A stretch of 64,000 nt of DNA, taken from contig JANOJB010000002.1 of the NCBI GenBank assembly GCA_031407985.1, positions 1-64,000 on the forward strand, in the 5' to 3' direction. The notes beneath the pieces were generated by a model. The model had not been told where the DNA came from. It saw only the letters and a program-made list of their open reading frames with translations, and did no database searches. The stretch comes from FEN-1088 sp031407985. Lineage in GTDB: Bacteria; Myxococcota_A; Polyangia; Fen-1088. This document shows, piece after piece, positions 61,001 through 64,000 of this stretch (position 1 is the first letter of the stretch; each line of letters starts with the position of its first letter). The position numbers and the translations under genes are program-made.

Positions 61001-62026
61001 GATCGCATCGAACAACAAGTGCGCGAGGTCATGCGCACCGTGCCCGACTTCGGCGCGCGCAACGCCGAGATTATCTGTCTCGCGTGGGCGGCCAACTACC
61101 TGATCTTCGCCGGCCGCACGGCGCTGGCGGACGATTTGATGCTGACCATTTCCGATCTGGGCGGCGATCGGAGCGAACTGGACGCCCAAGCCGTCGCGCT
61201 GATCCACCAGGCCCAGGCAGTTCGAAACCTGGCGTCGGGAGATCTGGCCGGCTGCCTTTCGGCGTTCAACGCCGCCCTGGTGTGGTTCGAGACCGCCAGC
61301 GATCTGCGCAACGCCTGCGCGGTGCGTTCGAACATGGCGTATGTCTCGGCCGAGCTGGGGGATCTGGAACGGGCCGAAGCGGCGTTGCGCCAGGCGTTGC
61401 TGTCCGCCGATCGCATGGGACTGCGCGACGTCACCGCACACATTCGCCACAACCTGGGACGCGTTCTGGGCCTGCGTGGGCGCGCCGCCGAAGCGCGGGC
61501 GCTGGAGGAAGAGGCCGTGCGCAATTTCGCGGCGCAGGGCGATCCCCGCCTGGAAGGGGTCGCACGCGCCTACCTGGCCGAAATCCTGTTGGCGGCCCGC
61601 GAACCCCACGCCGCGGCCGGCGAAGCGCAAACGGCCGTCGAGCTGCTGAAGGTCAGCCCATCCCTGCGTGTCTCGGCGATGTCGGTTCTGGCACGGGCAC
61701 GCCTTGCGGCCGGACTGCCCGACGCCGCGCTGGCGGCGGCGCGCGAAGCCCACGCGGCGCTTGAACAGCTTGGCGAAATCGAAGAAGGCGAGGCGCTGGT
61801 GCGGCTGACCTACGCCGAGTGCCTGTCGGCCACCGGCGCGCCGCAAGAGGCACGCGCGGTGATCATCGCCGCGCGCGAGCGCCTGCTTGCGCGCGCGGCC
61901 CTGATCGGGGAGCTGACCTGGCGGCAGCGCTTCCTCCGTGACGTGCCCGCCAACGCGCGTACCCTGGCGCTGGCCGAGGCGACTGACATCGACGCCGAGG
62001 CGCCACACCTGCGCGCGGTCCGCTGA
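58088..62026 (+). CDS. Giant Ser/Thr kinase with cyclase-like, AAA-ATPase and TPR domains
   Basis: A 1312-residue signalling protein. Kinase domain (about 10-265): GTGGMGTVYRA, VAVKL, VHRDIKPEN, VLDFGIA, GTPGYIAPE. A nucleotide-cyclase-like segment (about 295-450) keeps the fold (RMRVVVATGPGRLS-like start of lobe 2) but lacks the metal-binding Asp, so it is probably inactive. An AAA/STAND ATPase follows (about 470-760: VTGPAGVGKSRL, LLVLEDLHWGD), then Ala-rich TPR-like repeats to the end. This is the PknK/MalT-type order. It follows the NALSA gene by 6 nt. The large minus-strand frames opposite it are shadows. Confidence 0.94.
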   Translation: MIGRIIAGRFELDRLAGTGGMGTVYRARDLTTGAYVAVKLLNLADDRSAERFESEATILAELSHPAIVRYLVHGVTESGQRYLIMEWLEGENLATRMDREPLTIAESLFVTRRVAEALAHVHPRGIVHRDIKPENLFLPDGDITRMKVLDFGIARLTGGGRRLTVTGSVVGTPGYIAPEVVCGERDVRPAADIFSLGCVLFQCLSGRPVFESGDTRALMAKLLLQDAPRLREFVPAASPQLDDLLAAMLAKAPGDRLANGAALLAALAKLTVQDGDGPTDWRPRRVSLTATEQRIVCVVMAAPPPTVEQRAIRPASRISRLEIPVATARTGALDKLERLAAQLKNTYGARVQELPDGTLVVSVADAARPSDQAGHAARSALAIRAALPKMRVVVATGPGRLSTWSVMGEVIENGTQLLGATAPGCIRLDEMTAACLDGRFEIHRDELAFYLHAERDLFEHHRNLLGRSTEFVGRGRELSQLTNLFSSVVTESQAAAILVTGPAGVGKSRLRREFLDWVQRQSTRVEVMFASGDSLAAGSPFAMLGQALRRAAGVRDGESIDERRGRLGARVARHVAPESRARITSFLGEIAQVGFPDETLDSLRVARQSPQLMSDGIRRGFEDFLAAECSRSPVLLVLEDLHWGDLGTVTLVEGALRALTERPFMVLALARPDIETTFPALWAERDLQEMRLGPLSRKAAERLVRGALGANASADDIGRIMARADGNAFYLEELVRAHAAGRGGELPDSVLGMVQARLDAEGADAKRVLRAASIFGERFARTGVVALLGGEQEAGAIGDWLDHLCARELITHAPQAEQGTHAEYTFAHALVREAAYALLTEDDRRLGHRLAGDHLEQAGGGEAMILAEHFQRGEEPGRAIRWYERAAEQALSANDLGATIARADLGLGCGAAGERAGTLRSLQAEAHLWRGELAAAEERALEAVALLAPGSATWLRAQGQAVVAAAKRANFDRIEQQVREVMRTVPDFGARNAEIICLAWAANYLIFAGRTALADDLMLTISDLGGDRSELDAQAVALIHQAQAVRNLASGDLAGCLSAFNAALVWFETASDLRNACAVRSNMAYVSAELGDLERAEAALRQALLSADRMGLRDVTAHIRHNLGRVLGLRGRAAEARALEEEAVRNFAAQGDPRLEGVARAYLAEILLAAREPHAAAGEAQTAVELLKVSPSLRVSAMSVLARARLAAGLPDAALAAAREAHAALEQLGEIEEGEALVRLTYAECLSATGAPQEARAVIIAARERLLARAALIGELTWRQRFLRDVPANARTLALAEATDIDAEAPHLRAVR

Positions 62027-62090
62027 TTGGCCCGAATTCCGGTCGATCGCAATGCTGTCGTCGCGATCCCCAAAATCGATTGAACCCTGC

Positions 62091-62630
62091 CTAGCGCCCC
62101 GCGCGATAGACCGCATGACACCGTACGCAGGCCTCGGACAGACGGCCGTACGCATCCGCCACCTCGAAGGGACTGACGTGTTCCGCCGCGATCGCCAGTG
62201 CGCCGGCATGTTTGCGCAGATCGTCCTGGTGTTCAAAAAACTTCTCGGGCAACTGCGCATTCAGCTCGGTGGCGTCCGCCGTCAGGGGACGCGACAGGTT
62301 CGCGTTCCCCGCGATGGACCGCGCCCCGGCGTGAATCACGGGATAGTCCAGGATCATGATGGCGGACATCAGGTCTCCCATCTCGCGCGCGTGGTTGGCC
62401 ATGCGGTTTTTCAGGATTTCGCGCACAGCCGGAGGCAGCGGTTCCTTGGGCTCCAGGCGCGGTGGCGGCGTCAACGCTTTCGTCAGTTGTTCTTGCTGCG
62501 GCGGCTGCCGTGGCGGCTTGGTCGCGCAACCCGATATCCCCCCCCACGCCAATACACAGGCACAGGCACAGGCACGGGCACGGGCACGGGCACGGGCACG
62601 GGCAAGGAAGGCCGCCTTCGTCTGGTTCAT
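62091..62630 (-). CDS. Cytochrome c-prime-like lipoprotein with repeat-encoded signal peptide
   Basis: A 179-residue exported heme protein. The mature domain (about 70-175) is a helical bundle with the heme motif Cys-x2-Cys-His (CVRCHAVYR) six residues from the end, the arrangement of cytochrome c-prime/c556. The leader, MNQTKAAFLARARAR, continues as alternating Arg-Ala and then Cys-Ala before the lipobox AWGGISGC-ATK; this section is encoded by a hexanucleotide repeat. ATG 62630 gives this leader directly. It converges on the kinase gene (64 bp between stops). The electron partner is unknown. Confidence 0.85.
   Translation of the reverse strand: MNQTKAAFLARARARARARACACACVLAWGGISGCATKPPRQPPQQEQLTKALTPPPRLEPKEPLPPAVREILKNRMANHAREMGDLMSAIMILDYPVIHAGARSIAGNANLSRPLTADATELNAQLPEKFFEHQDDLRKHAGALAIAAEHVSPFEVADAYGRLSEACVRCHAVYRAGR
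62555..62602 (-). repeat. Hexanucleotide repeat in a signal-peptide coding region
   Basis: Plus-strand units: CACAGG three times, then CACGGG five times. Read on the minus strand they alternate Cys-Ala and Arg-Ala codons in the leader of the cytochrome-like gene. Unit changes would keep frame and alter the leader's charge and hydrophobic length. Confidence 0.92.
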
Positions 62631-62851
62631 GATCCGCGAAGGATGCACATGACGAGCCACATCGAAAACACGGCACCCGCACCTCGCTCGGTCAACGGCC
62701 TCGCGATTCCGCGCAATCGTTGCCGCCCCCAACGTACCGCCGGCAAGGACTGCACGCGGCCGTTTTCCGATGCCGACGGTCGCACGCGGTTCGGCTATCC
62801 TCCCCGCGTGCTTATCCACGAATGCCCGATGAAGAACGAGCCCACGTCCCC

Positions 62852-63727
62852 ATGACCACGACAGCAACCCCCCGAAAGGCGCTGGTGCTTGGGGCCAGCG
62901 GCACCCTGGGACAGGCGCTGTGCGGCTACCTGCCCGCGGCTGGTTGGCAGGTCGAGGCGCTCGACAGGAAGGACGGCGATCTGACGGACGCGGCGATGAT
63001 CACCCGGATTCTCGGCGCCCTTCGCCCCGACGTGGTGTTCAACGCCGGGGCTTACACCAACGTCGATCGCGCCGAGGATGAACCCGACCTGGCTTTCGCG
63101 GTCAACGCCGCCGCACCCGAGACGCTGGCGCGCGCAACCACGGAAGCCGGCGCCAAGCTGGTCCACTACTCGACCGACTTCGTCTTCGACGGTGAAAAGG
63201 AAAGTCCCTACGATGAGACCGATCCCCCTTCGCCGCAGGGCGTGTACGCCCGTTCGAAGCTGGCCGGCGAGCAACGGGCTGCCGCGGTGGCGCGCCAGTT
63301 GTTCATCCTGCGCGTGGGGTGCTTGTACGGCCACGGGGGCCGCAACTTCCCTTCGACCATTCTGGGCCGCCTGCGCGCGGGGGAGACCGTCCGCGCGGAC
63401 GCCTTGCGGGCGGGCTCGCCAACCTGGGTACGAAACGTCGCCCAGGTTTCGGCCGCGCTGGCCGCAACGGATCATTTTGGCCTGTACCACTGCACGTCAC
63501 ACGGCGAGACCACCTGGGCCGACTACGCGCGTTTCATCGCCAACGAGATCGGCGTGCCAGAGTCGCGCGTCCAGGCACTGCCCACCGGTCTGCTGCCCAC
63601 CAAGGCGCCTCGACCCCGGCGGGCGATCCTCGAGAACCAGGCGCTCGCCAAACTGGGCCTCGACACCATGCCCGACTGGCGCTCGGCCGCGCGCGCTTTC
63701 ATCGGCGACGAGGCCCAGGTAGTCTGA
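62852..63727 (+). CDS. rfbD: dTDP-4-dehydrorhamnose reductase
   Basis: Reduces dTDP-4-dehydrorhamnose to dTDP-L-rhamnose with NAD(P)H, the last step of rhamnose activation for surface polysaccharide. The 291-residue SDR enzyme shows VLGASGTLGQAL (cofactor loop), FNAGAYTNVDRAEDE, STDFVFDGEKE and the catalytic YARSKLAGE (Tyr-x3-Lys). The C-terminal PRRAILENQALAKLG is family-typical. ATG 62852 is chosen over a reading from 62720 that would overlap the cytochrome region. It is followed by rfbC after 6 nt. Confidence 0.95.
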   Translation: MTTTATPRKALVLGASGTLGQALCGYLPAAGWQVEALDRKDGDLTDAAMITRILGALRPDVVFNAGAYTNVDRAEDEPDLAFAVNAAAPETLARATTEAGAKLVHYSTDFVFDGEKESPYDETDPPSPQGVYARSKLAGEQRAAAVARQLFILRVGCLYGHGGRNFPSTILGRLRAGETVRADALRAGSPTWVRNVAQVSAALAATDHFGLYHCTSHGETTWADYARFIANEIGVPESRVQALPTGLLPTKAPRPRRAILENQALAKLGLDTMPDWRSAARAFIGDEAQVV

Positions 63728-63733
63728 CCGTCC

Positions 63734-64000
63734 ATGCTCATTCCCTCAACCGTCATCGATGGCGTGTACCTGGGCCCGCTCAAGGTCTTCGGCGACGACC
63801 GCGGCTTCTTCTTTGAAACCTACCGGCGCACCTGGGTGCCCGGAGCGCGCGAGATGGTGCAAGGGAATTGCTCATATTCTCAAGCTGGTGTTCTACGAGG
63901 TCTTCACTATCACTTGAAGCAGGCCGACCTGTGGAATGTGCCCATTGGCGAGGTCCGGGCGGTCCTGTACGACTTCCGGGCGTCCTCCCCGACCCGAGGC
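63734..64000 (+). CDS. rfbC: dTDP-4-dehydrorhamnose 3,5-epimerase (5-prime part)
   Basis: Epimerises C3 and C5 of dTDP-4-keto-6-deoxyglucose, the step before RfbD. The 89 visible codons contain the start (MLIPSTVIDGVYLGPLKVFG, DDRGFFFETYRRTW), the SYSQAGVLRGLHYH segment with the catalytic histidine, and DLWNVPIGEVRAVLYDFR. The gene runs off the window. Both the order rfbD-rfbC and the spacing fit a rhamnose operon that continues to the right. Confidence 0.95.
   Translation, partial: MLIPSTVIDGVYLGPLKVFGDDRGFFFETYRRTWVPGAREMVQGNCSYSQAGVLRGLHYHLKQADLWNVPIGEVRAVLYDFRASSPTRG

Noticed and set aside
60146..62260. 704-codon minus-strand frame
   Set aside because: Opposite the AAA/TPR part of the kinase; runs into the unrelated convergent gene; no family pattern.

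Overview
The window is high-GC bacterial DNA that most resembles a Myxococcota (deltaproteobacterial) chromosome. The reasons are three long eukaryote-type Ser/Thr kinases, many lipoprotein-type secreted proteins, two RpoD-type sigma factors lacking a canonical region 1.1, a GldF/GldG-type ABC cluster, and very tight gene packing with many ATGA/GTGA/TGATG overlaps. The species assignment is inference; no rRNA gene is present.

Layout. 0-12.3 kb: purF and a gamma-carbonic-anhydrase-like gene (minus), an ABC ATPase/permease/GldG/DUF4340 cluster, a sensor Ser/Thr kinase, a glycosyltransferase with TPRs, and a PAS histidine kinase. 12.3-28.4 kb: a long YwqK/MORN-like protein; a minus-strand run of two tandem DAHP synthases and purU; a CzcA-type heavy-metal RND operon with a small exported protein at its head; an SRPBCC protein, a glycosyltransferase, an MFS transporter and a YdjM-like membrane protein. 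28.4-34.6 kb: rpoD copy 1, a non-coding patch with direct repeats and a long imperfect palindrome, a YgiQ radical SAM protein, a PEGA-type kinase, and a tRNA-Gly(GCC) with its own promoter and terminator.

34.7-49.0 kb looks accessory. It opens with an AbiEii-like nucleotidyltransferase and its small partner, then a frameshifted lipoprotein. Next comes the most striking block: four periplasmic binding proteins of four different fold families, a TonB-dependent receptor, an HPt/CheA-like sensor kinase, a second PAS kinase, a CheY-like receiver and a CheX-like phosphatase. No ABC permease, ABC ATPase, MCP or flagellar gene is nearby. I read it as a self-contained multi-ligand sensing phosphorelay in which transport-type proteins act as receptors.

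49-64 kb: an alpha/beta hydrolase, a lipoprotein, a GlcG/HbpS-like protein, an IS630-family element (frameshifted transposase, TIRs, TA duplication) inserted in an HTTM-protein remnant, a coupled SnoaL-like/ATP-grasp pair, rsgA, rpoD copy 2, a secreted protein with eight NALSA pentapeptides, a giant kinase/cyclase-like/AAA/TPR protein, a C-type cytochrome whose signal peptide is encoded by a hexanucleotide repeat, and the dTDP-rhamnose genes rfbD and rfbC (the latter cut by the window end).
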